64,000 nt of DNA from Bradyrhizobium algeriense (GTDB lineage: Bacteria; Pseudomonadota; Alphaproteobacteria; Rhizobiales; Xanthobacteraceae): NCBI RefSeq assembly GCF_036924595.1, contig NZ_JAZHRV010000001.1, forward strand, positions 1,178,001-1,242,000, read 5' to 3'. Below the pieces are notes generated by a model. It saw only the letters and a program-made list of their open reading frames with translations, searched no databases and was not told the DNA's origin. A program made the translations under genes and the position numbers. Shown piece by piece: positions 17,387 to 27,599 of the stretch (position 1 is its first letter; each line of letters opens with the position of its first letter).

Positions 17387-19164
17387 AGCCCGGTCGCATC
17401 ATCAGAACGGGGCGACACCTGAGTGCAGAGCAATTGTATTATCGCGTATGGTCGCGCGGGCAGTGGGCAATGGCCGGGAAGTTTCCCACGCTATTCCATA
17501 GATGGGTTAATAAGACAGCCCGAGAGCTTCCTGATCCAGAATTTCGCGATCCGCTGCTTCACGCGGCAAAGCATGTTCTTCACATGCAGAATTGCCTTTA
17601 CGGCGCGCACCTCGCAGAGATCGCAGAAGGGAGATTCCGCTTTCTCGGCAGGACGATGGATTTCGGCGGAATCGATCGCATCGCGTGGCGCATCGAAATG
17701 GGCGAGGGCAACAATCGTCTTTGGCGGATGACGTTGTCGTATCTGGGTTGGACGGTGCCATTCCTCGCCGGAGGCGCTGCGAGCGACGTAGCTATGATAC
17801 GTCGGACAATCGACAGCCTCGTGGCGCAGAACCAGTGGGCCGTGCCGGGTGTATTCCGAGACATTTGGCATCCGTATTCTGCAAGTCACCGCCTGATAAA
17901 CCTGCTTGCGGGATACGCACTCCTGCGTGCTGCGGGCGGGCGCCAGTCCGACGACCTCGAGGCTTTGCTCGAACACGCAAAGTTATGCGCTGCATTCGTC
18001 CTGTGCAATCTGGAGCGCGACCTCCAGTTCAATCATCTATTGAAGAACTACGTGGCGCTGTCGATGTATCGCGCGGCTCTCGCGCAGAACACGCCTCGCT
18101 TGGAATTCTTGGACCGCGCGATACGACAGACCCTGGATCAGGTCGTGCTGAGCGATGGCGGCCACGCCGAAAGATCGCCGATGTATCACGCACTGTGCCT
18201 GGTCGACCTCCGAACGTTGAAGGCGGCCAGCTCGCCGGCTGATGCCCCTTGGCTGGAAGCAGCCATTTCAGCGATGCAGTCGGCCCTTGGCGTCATGTGC
18301 CATCCGGACGGCGATATAGGCCTGTTCAACGATTCATGGATCGGCGAGGCTCCATCGGCGATCGAACTTGCACCGCCGCCGGCGGACGGGCGGCTCGCGT
18401 TACCGGAAACGGGATACATTCGACTGTCCGGTCAGAACGACGCCGCCATTTTTGATTGCGGCCCCTGTGGTCCTGAGTCCAATCCGGGGCACGCTCATGC
18501 AGATTTTCTCAGTGTTGAACTTTCGGTCGCCGGCAAGCGGTTCCTTGTGGACCTCGGTGTGCCAACATACTCTCAGGGTTCTGCGCGGGACGATTGCCGA
18601 TCCTCTTCCCGTCATAACGGTCCGCACGTCATCGACACTGAGCCGATCGAGTTTTGGGGGTCATTCCGTGTCGGACGCCGAGGGTCGGCACGTCCCCTAG
18701 AGGATCCGACGCTCGAGGGTATAGCGCCACTGTGGGCGGCCGGATATCAAAACGGCTTTCGTCCGGCAGGGGCTGATGTGGCGCGCTGGGTTGGACTGTG
18801 GCCCGGGTGCGCTTTGCTCATCGTCGACGTCTGGCGCGGTGTTGAATGCGCACGTGCAGGTGTTCGATTCCTGGTGCCGGGGACGTGGTCAGCGTTGCCG
18901 TCCAGCGCATTTGCAGCTGACGGAGTGCAGGTAAGCCTCGGCGTCCTCTTAGGAAAAGCACCACATATCGAGAGCGCCAAGTGGTGGCCGAAATTCGGTG
19001 AGGCGCAATCTGCGCACAGCGTATTCATACATCCATCACCGGACTGCGATGGGTCGGTCGCGGCGACTTTGTGGACCTGGGGCGAACGAGCACCGGCAAG
19101 GCTTGCTGAAGCTTGCGCCATAGCAAGGACCTTGCTTGCACACTGCCGAGGGCATTTGCCATGA
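17383..19164 (+). CDS. Heparinase II/III family protein
   Basis: A 593-residue alginate-lyase/heparinase II-like protein. The N-terminal half is an alpha/alpha toroid (FRDIWHPYSASHRLINLLAGYALL; LERDLQFNHLLKNYVAL; LDQVVLSDGGHAERSPMYHALCLVDL). The C-terminal half is the heparinase II/III beta-sheet domain, with GHAHADFLSVELSVAGKRFLVDLGVPTYS near residues 370-398. The conserved Asn, His and Tyr of the lyase active site appear to be present. No clear signal peptide is visible, which is usual for this cluster type. It overlaps both neighbours by ATGA, so it is translated in step with the bi-domain oxidoreductase and the dehydrogenase. A lyase or epimerase-like role on the polymer is inferred. Confidence 0.86.
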   Translation: MKPGRIIRTGRHLSAEQLYYRVWSRGQWAMAGKFPTLFHRWVNKTARELPDPEFRDPLLHAAKHVLHMQNCLYGAHLAEIAEGRFRFLGRTMDFGGIDRIAWRIEMGEGNNRLWRMTLSYLGWTVPFLAGGAASDVAMIRRTIDSLVAQNQWAVPGVFRDIWHPYSASHRLINLLAGYALLRAAGGRQSDDLEALLEHAKLCAAFVLCNLERDLQFNHLLKNYVALSMYRAALAQNTPRLEFLDRAIRQTLDQVVLSDGGHAERSPMYHALCLVDLRTLKAASSPADAPWLEAAISAMQSALGVMCHPDGDIGLFNDSWIGEAPSAIELAPPPADGRLALPETGYIRLSGQNDAAIFDCGPCGPESNPGHAHADFLSVELSVAGKRFLVDLGVPTYSQGSARDDCRSSSRHNGPHVIDTEPIEFWGSFRVGRRGSARPLEDPTLEGIAPLWAAGYQNGFRPAGADVARWVGLWPGCALLIVDVWRGVECARAGVRFLVPGTWSALPSSAFAADGVQVSLGVLLGKAPHIESAKWWPKFGEAQSAHSVFIHPSPDCDGSVAATLWTWGERAPARLAEACAIARTLLAHCRGHLP

Positions 19165-20429
19165 AAATCGTCGTCTGCGGGCTAGGATACGTAGGCGTGA
19201 CAGTTGCAGCCTGCATGTTACGCAAGGGCGCTACGGTGGTCGGCGTTGACGTAAACTCCCAAAAAGTAGAGATCGCTAACGCGGGTTGTTCTCCCGTGAA
19301 AGAAGCCGGGATACACGAAATCTTTGCGAGGGCTAGAGCTGAAAGTCGACTAACCGCTGCGACGACGCTCGGCAGTGCGCTCGCGGACGCGGACGTCGTG
19401 GTCGCGTGCGTCGGAACTCCGAGCTGCGAGGACGGCTCGCTCGAACTGTCTTACGTCTCTTCGGTTTCGGAGGAAATTGGTATGGCCGTCCGGCATCGAT
19501 CATCCCAATGCCGGCCGCTGCTGTGCCTTTTCCGATCAACAATGCTGCCTGGCACCATGGACGCGGTGGTCGTGCCCAAGTTGAGCGAAGCGGCAGGAGA
19601 GCCAGCCGGTCATCGTTATGAGCCGGTCTACAATCCGGAGTTTATGCGCGAATCGACCGCTATTGCAGACTATTTCAACCCTCCGAAAATTGTCGTCGGC
19701 GAGCGATTTCCTGGCGCAGCACAGGAGCTGTATGGCATCTACGATGGGATCGATGCGCCCGTATTCAAAGTGCCGTTTGCCGTGGCGGAGATGGTCAAGT
19801 ACGTGGACAACTATTTCCACGCACTCAAAGTCTCCTTTGCCAATGAAATTGCGAGATTGGCGCTCGCTGCCGCCGTTAACCCGCAAGACGTAACACGCAT
19901 CTTCTTGTCGGACACCAAACTCAACGTCTCCTCTTACTACCTGCGACCGGGCAATGCGTTCGGCGGATCCTGTCTTCCGAAGGACGTTCGTGCTCTCGGC
20001 GCATTTGGGCGAAAGCACGGAGTGAACGTGCCGCTCCTGCAGAGTGTGATCGCCAGCAATACGGCTCACAAGTCATTTGTAGCGTGCTTGGTTCTAGCGC
20101 GCGCGCCGAAAGGATCACGCATCCTGCAGTTGGGACTTACGTTCAAGCCCGATACGGACGATCTGCGCGAAAGTCCGCTGGTTGAACTGGCCGCGACTCT
20201 GCTCGAGGAAGGATACGATCTGTCTCTGTTCGAACCGGACCTCAAGCCCGAGCAGCTCATCGGCGCCAACCTGGCGTTTGTACGCGCGAATTTGGCGCGA
20301 CTGCCGGGACTTCTGGTCACCGATTTCGCTCGAGCGGCGGCAAGGGCGGACCTCATCGTACTCGGAAAGGCGATGCCTGGCATCAAACTGCCGACCGGCA
20401 AGCAGGTTCTTAATCTCTATCGCTTGTAG
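19161..20429 (+). CDS. Nucleotide-sugar 6-dehydrogenase (UDP-glucose / GDP-mannose DH family)
   Basis: 422 residues. N-terminal Rossmann motif MKIVVCGLGYVGVTVAA; the central region has YNPEFMRESTAIADYFNPPKIVVG; the catalytic cysteine is in FGGSCLPKDVRAL (Cys271); the C-terminal domain has GLTFKPDTDDLRESPLVEL. The NPEFMRES context is closer to GDP-mannose dehydrogenases (AlgD type) than to the NPEFLREG of many Ugd proteins, but I would not assign the substrate. It oxidises a nucleotide hexose to the uronic acid, a likely substrate for the AsnB-type amidotransferase of the same operon. The start overlaps the heparinase stop (ATGA). Confidence 0.9.
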   Translation: MKIVVCGLGYVGVTVAACMLRKGATVVGVDVNSQKVEIANAGCSPVKEAGIHEIFARARAESRLTAATTLGSALADADVVVACVGTPSCEDGSLELSYVSSVSEEIGMAVRHRSSQCRPLLCLFRSTMLPGTMDAVVVPKLSEAAGEPAGHRYEPVYNPEFMRESTAIADYFNPPKIVVGERFPGAAQELYGIYDGIDAPVFKVPFAVAEMVKYVDNYFHALKVSFANEIARLALAAAVNPQDVTRIFLSDTKLNVSSYYLRPGNAFGGSCLPKDVRALGAFGRKHGVNVPLLQSVIASNTAHKSFVACLVLARAPKGSRILQLGLTFKPDTDDLRESPLVELAATLLEEGYDLSLFEPDLKPEQLIGANLAFVRANLARLPGLLVTDFARAAARADLIVLGKAMPGIKLPTGKQVLNLYRL

Positions 20430-20525
20430 GCAATTCATTGGGCGGCTGGGGTTGGCGAGGTTTGTAAATGTTGCGGACGGCGGCTGCAATATGGCCCCCG
20501 CCGTGGAGTTCAAATGGTGGAGAAC

Positions 20526-21845
20526 ATGGCACCCAACACAACATTGCCCTCATCCATGAATGTCCTACCAGCGGCCCATCGGCTGAGAATTGCTCTTGTG
20601 TGCAGCCGGTTGCCGTTACCGATGACCCGTGCGGATCAATTGACCGTCGCACACCTGATTTCGTACTTGGCCGCGCGCGGTCACTCCTTAGACCTATTCA
20701 CGTTGGACACGGGAGAAAAGCCGACGCCTGAGCAGAGGGCATGGCTGGATCAGAACTGCCGGCAACTTCTTGTGTTCCGACAACCCATGGCGCGCAGCAT
20801 TCTCGGGCTAATCCGGGCTGTCGCAGTCGGCAAGCCGATGCAGGTCGGATGGTTTACCAATCGCGCTCATATCCGTGCCGTCCAGCAGGCCATCTCCCTC
20901 AGGCAATACGATGTCGCCTACGCCTATTACATCCGCAGCGCCGAAGCGCTCCGCGCGGTCTGCCCCGCTGGGGCGGAACCCGATCTAGGCCGGCCTCCCA
21001 CGATACTTGGCATGCAGCTGTCGCAGTCACTGAATACGCGGCGGCTTGCGAAAGACTCCGGCAGGCTGAGAGACAAGATCATATATGCGGTGGAGCAGGG
21101 CCTGGTACGTCGCTACGAGGCCATTATATGGCGCGACTTCTTCAGGACGGTCCTAATTAGCGAGAGAGACGCGGAAGAAATCTGCTTGGCCTGTCGCGAA
21201 AGGTCGGTGCCAGAGATAAGCAATTACATTCTTTCTCCGCACGGTGTTGATACGAGCCGATTCCGGCCTCGTCCAGACATCGACCCCGATCCAGCCACGC
21301 TGGTCTTCTCCGGCGTGATGGGGACCAACACCAATATTCACGCGATCGCCTGGTTTGCCAAAAACTGCTGGCCGCGCGTAAGAGCGGAGATCCCGGGCGC
21401 GCACCTCCTTATTGTCGGTCGGCGGCCGGCGCGCGAGGTCGTCCGCCTTGCTGCGTCGGACTGCGCAATTACGGTGACCGGCGAGGTTCCCGATCCTGCA
21501 GAATACATTGCGCGCGCGACAGTCTGCATCAATCCTATGCAGATCGGGGCCGGCATGCAGAACAAGTTGATCGAGTACATGGCCTGCGGCAAGGCGGTCG
21601 TAACAACGCCAGTGGCCAATGAGGGGATTCATGCGAGTTCCGGAACGCATCTCCTCGAAGCCGCCGGTGCCGAGGCATTCGCGGATGCTGTCGTCGCGCT
21701 TCTGCGCAATCCTGAGATGCGGGCAGCTCTAGGAAAGAGCGCACGCGAGTTTATCCAGCGCTATTGGACATGGGAGAAGCTGTTTTCCGAACTCGAGTCT
21801 GAGATGTTGGCGATGGCTTCCCGTGGTCTCGCAGCGACCGCGTGA
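20526..21845 (+). CDS. Glycosyltransferase family 4, PEP-CTERM/stp1-like
   Basis: About 439 residues. The N-terminal half has LRIALVCSRLPLPMTRADQLTVAHLISYLAARGH, as in the stp1-like sugar transferase family; the C-terminal half has LVFSGVMGTNTNIHAIAWF, LLIVGRRPAREV and INPMQIGAGMQNKLIEYMACGKAVV, the donor-binding region. The ATG at 20526 has GGTGGAG just upstream; a GTG at 20514 is the alternative. It lies 96 bases after the dehydrogenase and is probably the last gene of the asnB operon. I see no exosortase or PEP-CTERM gene in the window, so the name reflects sequence likeness only. Confidence 0.87.
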   Translation: MAPNTTLPSSMNVLPAAHRLRIALVCSRLPLPMTRADQLTVAHLISYLAARGHSLDLFTLDTGEKPTPEQRAWLDQNCRQLLVFRQPMARSILGLIRAVAVGKPMQVGWFTNRAHIRAVQQAISLRQYDVAYAYYIRSAEALRAVCPAGAEPDLGRPPTILGMQLSQSLNTRRLAKDSGRLRDKIIYAVEQGLVRRYEAIIWRDFFRTVLISERDAEEICLACRERSVPEISNYILSPHGVDTSRFRPRPDIDPDPATLVFSGVMGTNTNIHAIAWFAKNCWPRVRAEIPGAHLLIVGRRPAREVVRLAASDCAITVTGEVPDPAEYIARATVCINPMQIGAGMQNKLIEYMACGKAVVTTPVANEGIHASSGTHLLEAAGAEAFADAVVALLRNPEMRAALGKSAREFIQRYWTWEKLFSELESEMLAMASRGLAATA

Positions 21846-22025
21846 TCTTTCAAGGCATTTCGGCTCCGCGCGACAGTCGGGGTGCCACGCCCTAACGCGA
21901 TTAGCCCCGGGGGTTGTTTCCAAAAGCGGGACCGCGTCGCCTCGCGCGACGTACCGCGTCCGCAGCTTAACCCCTCATCGGCAATCGGTCGAAGCAACCG
22001 GCTGTACACAAGCATTCAGCATGCG

Positions 22026-22973
22026 TTAGGCCCCTGCGGCACTTTCGCTGCTCAGGAATGCAACGACGTTGTCGACATAGTCTGGAGTGTCGCCGCACGC
22101 AATCGACCAATTGATCTGAGCGACGCAACGCCCGATCCGCGCCGCGTGACGGGATGAAACGAGAAGTACCGAACGCGGATCCGCGGCCAGTGCCAGCGTT
22201 GCCAAGATGGCCGGGTGGGCCTCGGAATCAAAGAAGTCGTATCCATAACGGCTGGATAGAGCACTTGCCGTTGCGGACCTGGTGGCAATCGCAGTTTGCA
22301 ACAGCGGGAGACCATAACGCAGCACGCCATGAACCACACGCAATTCCAAGTTATTGGCAGGCAGGGCATCACCTGGCGCGTAGCGATGCTGCCAGACATC
22401 CCCGTAGCGAATCGAGTGTTCGGCAGATTCCTGCGTCCCGGTACCTAACAGACGAACCATTCCCGAGGATACAAATCGATCTAACTCTCCGAGCAGTTCA
22501 GGCGTCATATCGCCGGTCGTAGGCTCGTGTAACAGCAGGACGTCGACCCATTCGGTCTTCAGCCTTCGCAGGCTGTCCTCGAGGGAGGAGCGGACTTGGT
22601 CGGGACGGAACAGCCCGGTCGTTGCAAGAGCCTGTGCCTGGCGCAAGGCGAACTGCTTGACCGCCGGGAGCCGCAGCGCGACGGGGCGCAAGGTCTTGCG
22701 CACCAATGAAAACAGACCGGGGAGCTTGGGCCGGGCAATTCCGACCTTCGTGGCCAGTATGAAGTCGTCACGATGCGAGTGAACAAGATCGCCAACGACA
22801 TTTTCGGCGAGCCCGTAAAGCGGCGCGACATCGACGTATCTAATTCCCGCTTCGTAAGCTGCTTCGAACACGGCGATGCTCTCCCGTAGGCTTGCGCCGC
22901 CGATCAATCCTCCGCCGCCCAATCCTATCCGGCAAACTTCAGCAGCCGAAGCGGGTATCTTGACCTTATGCAT
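22026..22973 (-). CDS. Aldo/keto reductase (module 1)
   Basis: 315 residues with the AKR TIM-barrel pattern: GIRYVDVAPLYGLAENVVG (catalytic Asp and Tyr), FILATKVGIARP (catalytic Lys) and VDVLLLHEPT (catalytic His). All four catalytic residues are visible. It overlaps the upstream GMC oxidoreductase by 8 bases. The pair is paralogous to 34602-37234, with the same order and overlap style. It probably reduces a keto-sugar or aldehyde made by the GMC partner. That coupling is inference from the repeated arrangement. Confidence 0.88.
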   Translation of the reverse strand: MHKVKIPASAAEVCRIGLGGGGLIGGASLRESIAVFEAAYEAGIRYVDVAPLYGLAENVVGDLVHSHRDDFILATKVGIARPKLPGLFSLVRKTLRPVALRLPAVKQFALRQAQALATTGLFRPDQVRSSLEDSLRRLKTEWVDVLLLHEPTTGDMTPELLGELDRFVSSGMVRLLGTGTQESAEHSIRYGDVWQHRYAPGDALPANNLELRVVHGVLRYGLPLLQTAIATRSATASALSSRYGYDFFDSEAHPAILATLALAADPRSVLLVSSRHAARIGRCVAQINWSIACGDTPDYVDNVVAFLSSESAAGA

Positions 22974-24519
22974 TTCGGTAACTCGTCAGCCGGTCACACA
23001 AGCGAAGTGCAAGCGCTAGGGCGGTATACGTGCAATTTGCATATCCTGACGTGGGAAAGGTGGCCGCGCCCGCGACATGAAGGTTCGCGGTACCGTGAAC
23101 CCGAAGATCGGGGTCTACGACCCCGCCATCGAAGGTCGGCGCCATCCGCAGCCCCCCGCATTGGTGATAACTATCGACGCATTCGTCCAGTATTGAAATG
23201 TCGCGCGCGACGATCTTCGGATGAAGCTGCATGTCCGCGATCCCCATCCTCGTCAAAGCATCCCGAACAATCTCGCAGAACCGGGCTATCGTATAGATCT
23301 CCCGCCCATCAATCCTCCAATCGAGGCGCACCCCGGGCATCCCCAGGCAATCACGTCGCTCACTATCCAATCTGATCGCGCTTTCGCGGAGGGGCACCTG
23401 CTCGCAATTTATCAGCAGTCGAATGCCCCTATCAGAATGATTGAAAATCCTGTGCTCTCGAAAATAGCGGCGGATCAGCGGACCCCAGATCTTGACCAAT
23501 GCCAGGCTATGACTTGGGATCGCTCTCAGGTTTGGCGGGACGGCTCCGCGTAACACTGACGAGACGAATAGCTTTACGTTATCGATGTGGTGCTGCAACG
23601 AAGAGTCAAACTGCAAAACACCGCTGATGTTGAGCAGCTTTTCGGCCGTTTGCACGCGCTCTGCCAAGCGCAATTTGGGTTGGTACTTGTGGCCGGCAAG
23701 CAGGATGGAGTCAAAGAGGTTGTCGAAGCTCTCGGTTCTCTTGCGAACCAGCCGGGCTGCACTGATTTCCAGATGATCCTGGAAACAACATCCGAGCCAC
23801 CTGTTGTGGCCCCAGGGAGCTTCTCGATCATTCTGCGCGGAACTCAGCAAGAGCCGGGTGGCCTCGATAGTCCCGCAGGCGATCACGAAATGCTTGGCCG
23901 ACACTCGAGCTTGCCGCCCAGTGATCGATTTGATCACGACCGTCTTTACGTAATTTGTCGCGTTGTCAAATACGAGATCGGTGACGATCGCATGAAGCAA
24001 CAGCTTCAGATTCGATCGGCTCGTCAGCTCGTTCCGAAATAGTCGCGCCAGATTTCTCTCGCGCAGGGACCGCGTGAGAACGACTTCGATCGCGTCATCA
24101 AACACCGGAGCGGCGGCGCGGGCCTGTTTCCAAACATCTCCGTCGCAGTCGATACCAGGCTTGACCCCGAGGAGGTCGGCCGCACGGTCATAATAGGGCG
24201 CTATGTCTTGAAGCTTCAGCGGCCATCCGCTGTTCTCGACCCATTCTCGGTGCGCGAAATCGATCGGAGTGTAAGGCAGTAGCGTTCCGCCCCAGACGAT
24301 ACTGTTTCCGCCGAGTACGCGAATGCGGGCATGCGAGAGTCCATTGTGAGGATGCCCGTCATTGATTCCGACGTTCAGTTTTTGTGCGACCGGGTCGACC
24401 GTTCTTCCGCCGGCTTCGAGCACGACCACCTCATGCCCGGATCGCGCAAGCTGAACGGCTACAACAATTCCGATCGGGCCGCCTCCGACAACAACGATGT
24501 CACAGGCGGGCAGCTCCAT
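22966..24519 (-). CDS. GMC-type FAD-dependent oxidoreductase (module 1)
   Basis: About 517 residues. FAD-binding motif CDIVVVGGGPIGIVVAVQLARSGHEVVVLEAGG at the N-terminus; RVLGGNSIVWGGTLLPYTPIDF near residues 85-106; a C-terminal GMC segment DSYHQCGGLRM and FPTSGYANCTYTALAL with the His and Asn expected at the active site. Such enzymes oxidise alcohol groups of sugars or polyols. Start is uncertain: ATG 24519 fits the domain start, and GTG 24549 has GGAGG further upstream. An EcfG-like promoter at 24820-24844 would give a leader of about 270-300 bases. It is co-translated with the aldo/keto reductase. Confidence 0.87.
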   Translation of the reverse strand: MELPACDIVVVGGGPIGIVVAVQLARSGHEVVVLEAGGRTVDPVAQKLNVGINDGHPHNGLSHARIRVLGGNSIVWGGTLLPYTPIDFAHREWVENSGWPLKLQDIAPYYDRAADLLGVKPGIDCDGDVWKQARAAAPVFDDAIEVVLTRSLRERNLARLFRNELTSRSNLKLLLHAIVTDLVFDNATNYVKTVVIKSITGRQARVSAKHFVIACGTIEATRLLLSSAQNDREAPWGHNRWLGCCFQDHLEISAARLVRKRTESFDNLFDSILLAGHKYQPKLRLAERVQTAEKLLNISGVLQFDSSLQHHIDNVKLFVSSVLRGAVPPNLRAIPSHSLALVKIWGPLIRRYFREHRIFNHSDRGIRLLINCEQVPLRESAIRLDSERRDCLGMPGVRLDWRIDGREIYTIARFCEIVRDALTRMGIADMQLHPKIVARDISILDECVDSYHQCGGLRMAPTFDGGVVDPDLRVHGTANLHVAGAATFPTSGYANCTYTALALALRLCDRLTSYRNA

Positions 24520-24819
24520 GGCCGATATCTGGTCAAGCTCGAAAATCACGCCAACGGTAACCTCCGCAAGCGTGAGCGCTCGGCGCGGCGCCCTCGAACG
24601 GCGCGAACGACGGGGACGCTCAAAGGTGTCGACCAGCATTCTTGGGGTAGGCCGATGATGCCAGCGTATGAACGAAGCAGCCGGTGCTCACCGACGATCG
24701 GGGGATGCCCGATGGTGGTGAATTCTAAACGGCAGTAGATGCAAGTGATTATCGACACGACTACGCTCCAGGCGACACTGCATGGTCAGGAGCATTTTGG
24801 ACTATAATGAACCTTTAGC

Positions 24820-24844
24820 CGCCAATATAGTTCCACCCATGCAA
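24820..24844 (-). promoter_or_regulatory. EcfG-like promoter upstream of the GMC-1/AKR-1 pair
   Basis: Minus strand GGAAC (24844-24840), 16 bases, GGTT (24823-24820). The core -10 bases GTT are present but the leading C is G. The distance to the gene is long. Less certain than the perfect sites. Confidence 0.5.
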
Positions 24845-25006
24845 AAGGGGCGGTCGCCCGTTCAGGCATGACTGGTCGCAACGGCGGACAGGAATCTGCT
24901 CACCGCGACTAGCGGTCAGCGAGCAGGATCATACCGCGGATGTGCGGACGTTGCGGTTATTTTTCGACTGTGCGCATCGTCGCCAGACCCGAGCCGGAAT
25001 GTAAAG

Positions 25007-26293
25007 ATGAACGTTTATACGTATCTGACATTAAAGGCATGGAATACCGGTCTCCAGCTCGCGTTTGGAATTCTCACTACGTACGTCTTCCTGCGGATCC
25101 TCTCACCCGATGTGTTTGCCGCATATATTTTGGTTTCTGCTATAGGCGCTTATTCGAGTTTGGCCGATCTTGGCTGCTCAAATCTTATCTATGTTAGTAT
25201 GCGGAAGGCGTATTTGGATGGCGAACATCTGGGGACAGGGTTGGAAGAGGCGTTGGCGGCGCTGCTTACATATGGCGCGGTAGTTCTTCTCGTGCTTTTC
25301 GTCGTCGGTGCGTTGATTGTAGCTAACGTCATTGATAACCATGGTAGACCGCTGAATCTCATCCTGTACTTGCTGTTTTGGCTGCTGCTGTTGCCGTGGA
25401 ACATAGTGAGGACCACGGCAAATGCCGTCGACCTTTATGTCCCTTTTGAGGTTCTCGAGTTGACCCGCCACTTGCTGGTGACCGCATTCTTGATAACGCT
25501 GTTGGCGGGACTTGAGGTCAGAGAATATCTGATCGCGGTAAACGTTGTTTGGGGGGCTTGCTTCATGATCGCGGCATTCTACGGTCGCCGCTTATTTGAT
25601 AAGTTCGGCGCCGGCAAAGGCTCGATCGCCGCGGCCGTCGTTCGTCTATATCGTGATCGGCTGGCCAGCATGAAAGCCGCCGCTGCTTTCAACGTGAGTG
25701 CATTCACGATCTATGTCTTCCCATATTTCATAATTCCCGCCATGTCGTTTCCCAGGGATGCTCTGGTAGTATTTGATACGTTTTACAAGGTCGGTCGCTT
25801 TGGCGCGACGGCGTACCGAGTGGCCGCAGATGCTTTCCTGCCAATGCAGACACGGGCAGTGCACGAGGGCAGAACACGAGATTTGATGTCGTCGGTTGGG
25901 ATGGTCTTGGCCTTTCAGTTCGTCATCTTCCTGGTTGGTGCAATTTGCTTGTTAGCCGGGTCGGATCGGATCTTTCCAGTGCTCCTCAACGGAAAAGTGG
26001 AGATCAGCCAGGCGATCGTGTTGATGATGGTGGCAATGCTCCTCCTGGAGCTCTTCCAGCTTACGCTCGAGATAATACTCATCAATTCGGGCTTATTCGA
26101 ACCGATGGCAAAGTTGTACGTGACCGTGGTGACCGCACTGGGCACGGTTGCACTTGTAAGTTACCTATGGGAATTGTCTTTCCCGTTGTTTCTTGGAATG
26201 TATGTTCTGGTCTACGGGGTTGGCGCAATACTGCACGTTCCGCTTTTCTTGCACTATTTCGGTCGGCAAAATCGCGTCAGCCAGACTGACTGA
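25007..26293 (+). CDS. Polysaccharide flippase (Wzx/MATE-like membrane protein)
   Basis: 428 residues with about twelve hydrophobic segments and few charges between them, the pattern of the polysaccharide transport (PST) / MATE superfamily. It begins MNVYTYLTLKAWNTGLQLAFGILTTYVFLRILSPDVFAAYILV, a typical first pair of helices for this class. It likely moves the lipid-linked repeat unit across the inner membrane. It is more AT-rich than the asnB operon. No EcfG motif was found upstream. It is divergent from the GMC-1 gene. Confidence 0.82.
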   Translation: MNVYTYLTLKAWNTGLQLAFGILTTYVFLRILSPDVFAAYILVSAIGAYSSLADLGCSNLIYVSMRKAYLDGEHLGTGLEEALAALLTYGAVVLLVLFVVGALIVANVIDNHGRPLNLILYLLFWLLLLPWNIVRTTANAVDLYVPFEVLELTRHLLVTAFLITLLAGLEVREYLIAVNVVWGACFMIAAFYGRRLFDKFGAGKGSIAAAVVRLYRDRLASMKAAAAFNVSAFTIYVFPYFIIPAMSFPRDALVVFDTFYKVGRFGATAYRVAADAFLPMQTRAVHEGRTRDLMSSVGMVLAFQFVIFLVGAICLLAGSDRIFPVLLNGKVEISQAIVLMMVAMLLLELFQLTLEIILINSGLFEPMAKLYVTVVTALGTVALVSYLWELSFPLFLGMYVLVYGVGAILHVPLFLHYFGRQNRVSQTD

Positions 26294-26816
26294 ACTTCCG
26301 AAATCTGCGGAGATTACTCCAGTTAGCGTAGTGGTCGCTACGCGTAATCAGAACGAAAAATCGGTCTGCGGCCGTCTCGGGAGCGGGCGGCATTCGAGGC
26401 CCCGCTGCGGGATTCGGTGGGTTTGGATAGTGAGGCCGTAAACGGCACAACGCCAGGCTTTGGCCCAGGCCTGAACCGTCTGGGGCCGGCCGAGTACAGT
26501 GACCGCGCGGTAGCAAGTTCGTGCGCTTGCGTTTTGTGCGCGCTGCCTGGAACTCGTTGGCTTCCAGCGTGTTCCCACTCCTGGCATGGAGGAACATGCA
26601 TTGACCTCTCTTCCGACGAAACAGCCACCAGTTTGCGGCTTTTTTTTCGGTCCTGATGACCCGGTGCGAATTTGCGGGGGAAGATCAACACGGTGACCAC
26701 CGGACAGCCGGTCGAGCGCGAATTCGTCGGTCAGTTTCACGCATGAAAGTGTCTCGCATGCCCCGCGGTCTTCCTATCGGAGCGCTGTTCGCACGGCAAC
26801 AGCGGGGGCAGGAGTC
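26294..26816. other. Intergenic stretch; symmetrical GGAAC/GTTCC motif
   Basis: About 520 bases without a recognised gene. Overlapping frames on the minus strand (about 26340-26740) have no family pattern. A GGAAC at 26549 and a GTTCC at 26571, 17 bases apart, form an EcfG-like motif on both strands (TGTT or GTT as -10). It could serve the methyltransferase at 26817, but the distance is about 240 bases and it may be chance. Confidence 0.4.
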
Positions 26817-27563
26817 ATGCTAAAGAAGATGGGCAAGTTGCTGGAAGCGCTATCAAGCCCGAGTTACTGGAGCGGACTGCGACACGGGATAGCTCCGACC
26901 ATCGAGCACAGGTTGGCGCTGCAGCGGTTGAACGTAAGGACGGTGCTCGACATCGGTGCCAACAGAGGCCAATTTTCGCTGCTTGCCCGATGTCTCTACC
27001 CCGCGGCGACCATTTATGCATTCGAGCCGCTTCAGCGCCCTGCTGAACAGTTCCGCGGGCTATTTGCAAATAACGCTAATGTGCATCTTTTCCAGGTGGG
27101 CATCGACGAGGCTCTGGGCGACACCAAAATGTTTGTTGCCAACGATCATCATGCCTCGTCGTCGATCCTGAAAGCGCACAAGCAGTCACAGATATTCGGC
27201 TCGCGAGAAACAGGGGAGGAGACGGTTCGTGTCGGCCGACTCAACGACTTTCTACCTCTCGATAGCATACGTCCGCCCTGCCTGCTCAAGATTGATGTCC
27301 AGGGCTATGAGCTGCAGGTCATAAATGGCTGTCGTGAGGTACTGCCCCTCGTTGATTATCTGTACGTCGAATGCTGCTATGTCGAGTTGTATGCGCGTCA
27401 GGCGCTCGCTCACGAAATACTGCGTCGGCTGGGAGAATTTGGCTTCGCTCTCCGGGGCACCTTCAACCAATACTGCGATCCGGAGGAGGGGCCTGTGTTA
27501 GCCGATTTCCTTTTCCAATCGTTGAAATCGATGGCCGCGGTCCGGGCGGCTCAGTTGAAGTAA
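26817..27563 (+). CDS. FkbM family methyltransferase
   Basis: 248 residues. Motif I is VRTVLDIGANRGQFSLLARCLYP (residues about 41-63), followed by YAFEPLQRPAEQF, and the FkbM-typical LLKIDVQGYELQVINGCREVL near residues 158-178. It would O-methylate a sugar or lipid-linked intermediate. ATG 26817 follows GGGGCAGGAG. The next methyltransferase gene starts 37 bases after its stop, so the two are probably co-transcribed. Confidence 0.88.
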   Translation: MLKKMGKLLEALSSPSYWSGLRHGIAPTIEHRLALQRLNVRTVLDIGANRGQFSLLARCLYPAATIYAFEPLQRPAEQFRGLFANNANVHLFQVGIDEALGDTKMFVANDHHASSSILKAHKQSQIFGSRETGEETVRVGRLNDFLPLDSIRPPCLLKIDVQGYELQVINGCREVLPLVDYLYVECCYVELYARQALAHEILRRLGEFGFALRGTFNQYCDPEEGPVLADFLFQSLKSMAAVRAAQLK

Positions 27564-27599
27564 CGACGCTTCCTCAAGAGCGCCAGGAGCGGACCCGAA

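Noticed and set aside
15194..20429. Extra EcfG promoters inside the asnB-to-dehydrogenase run
   Set aside because: Genes overlap by ATGA or lie close together and no GGAAC with a proper -10 was found; the run is better read as one operon from 13180.
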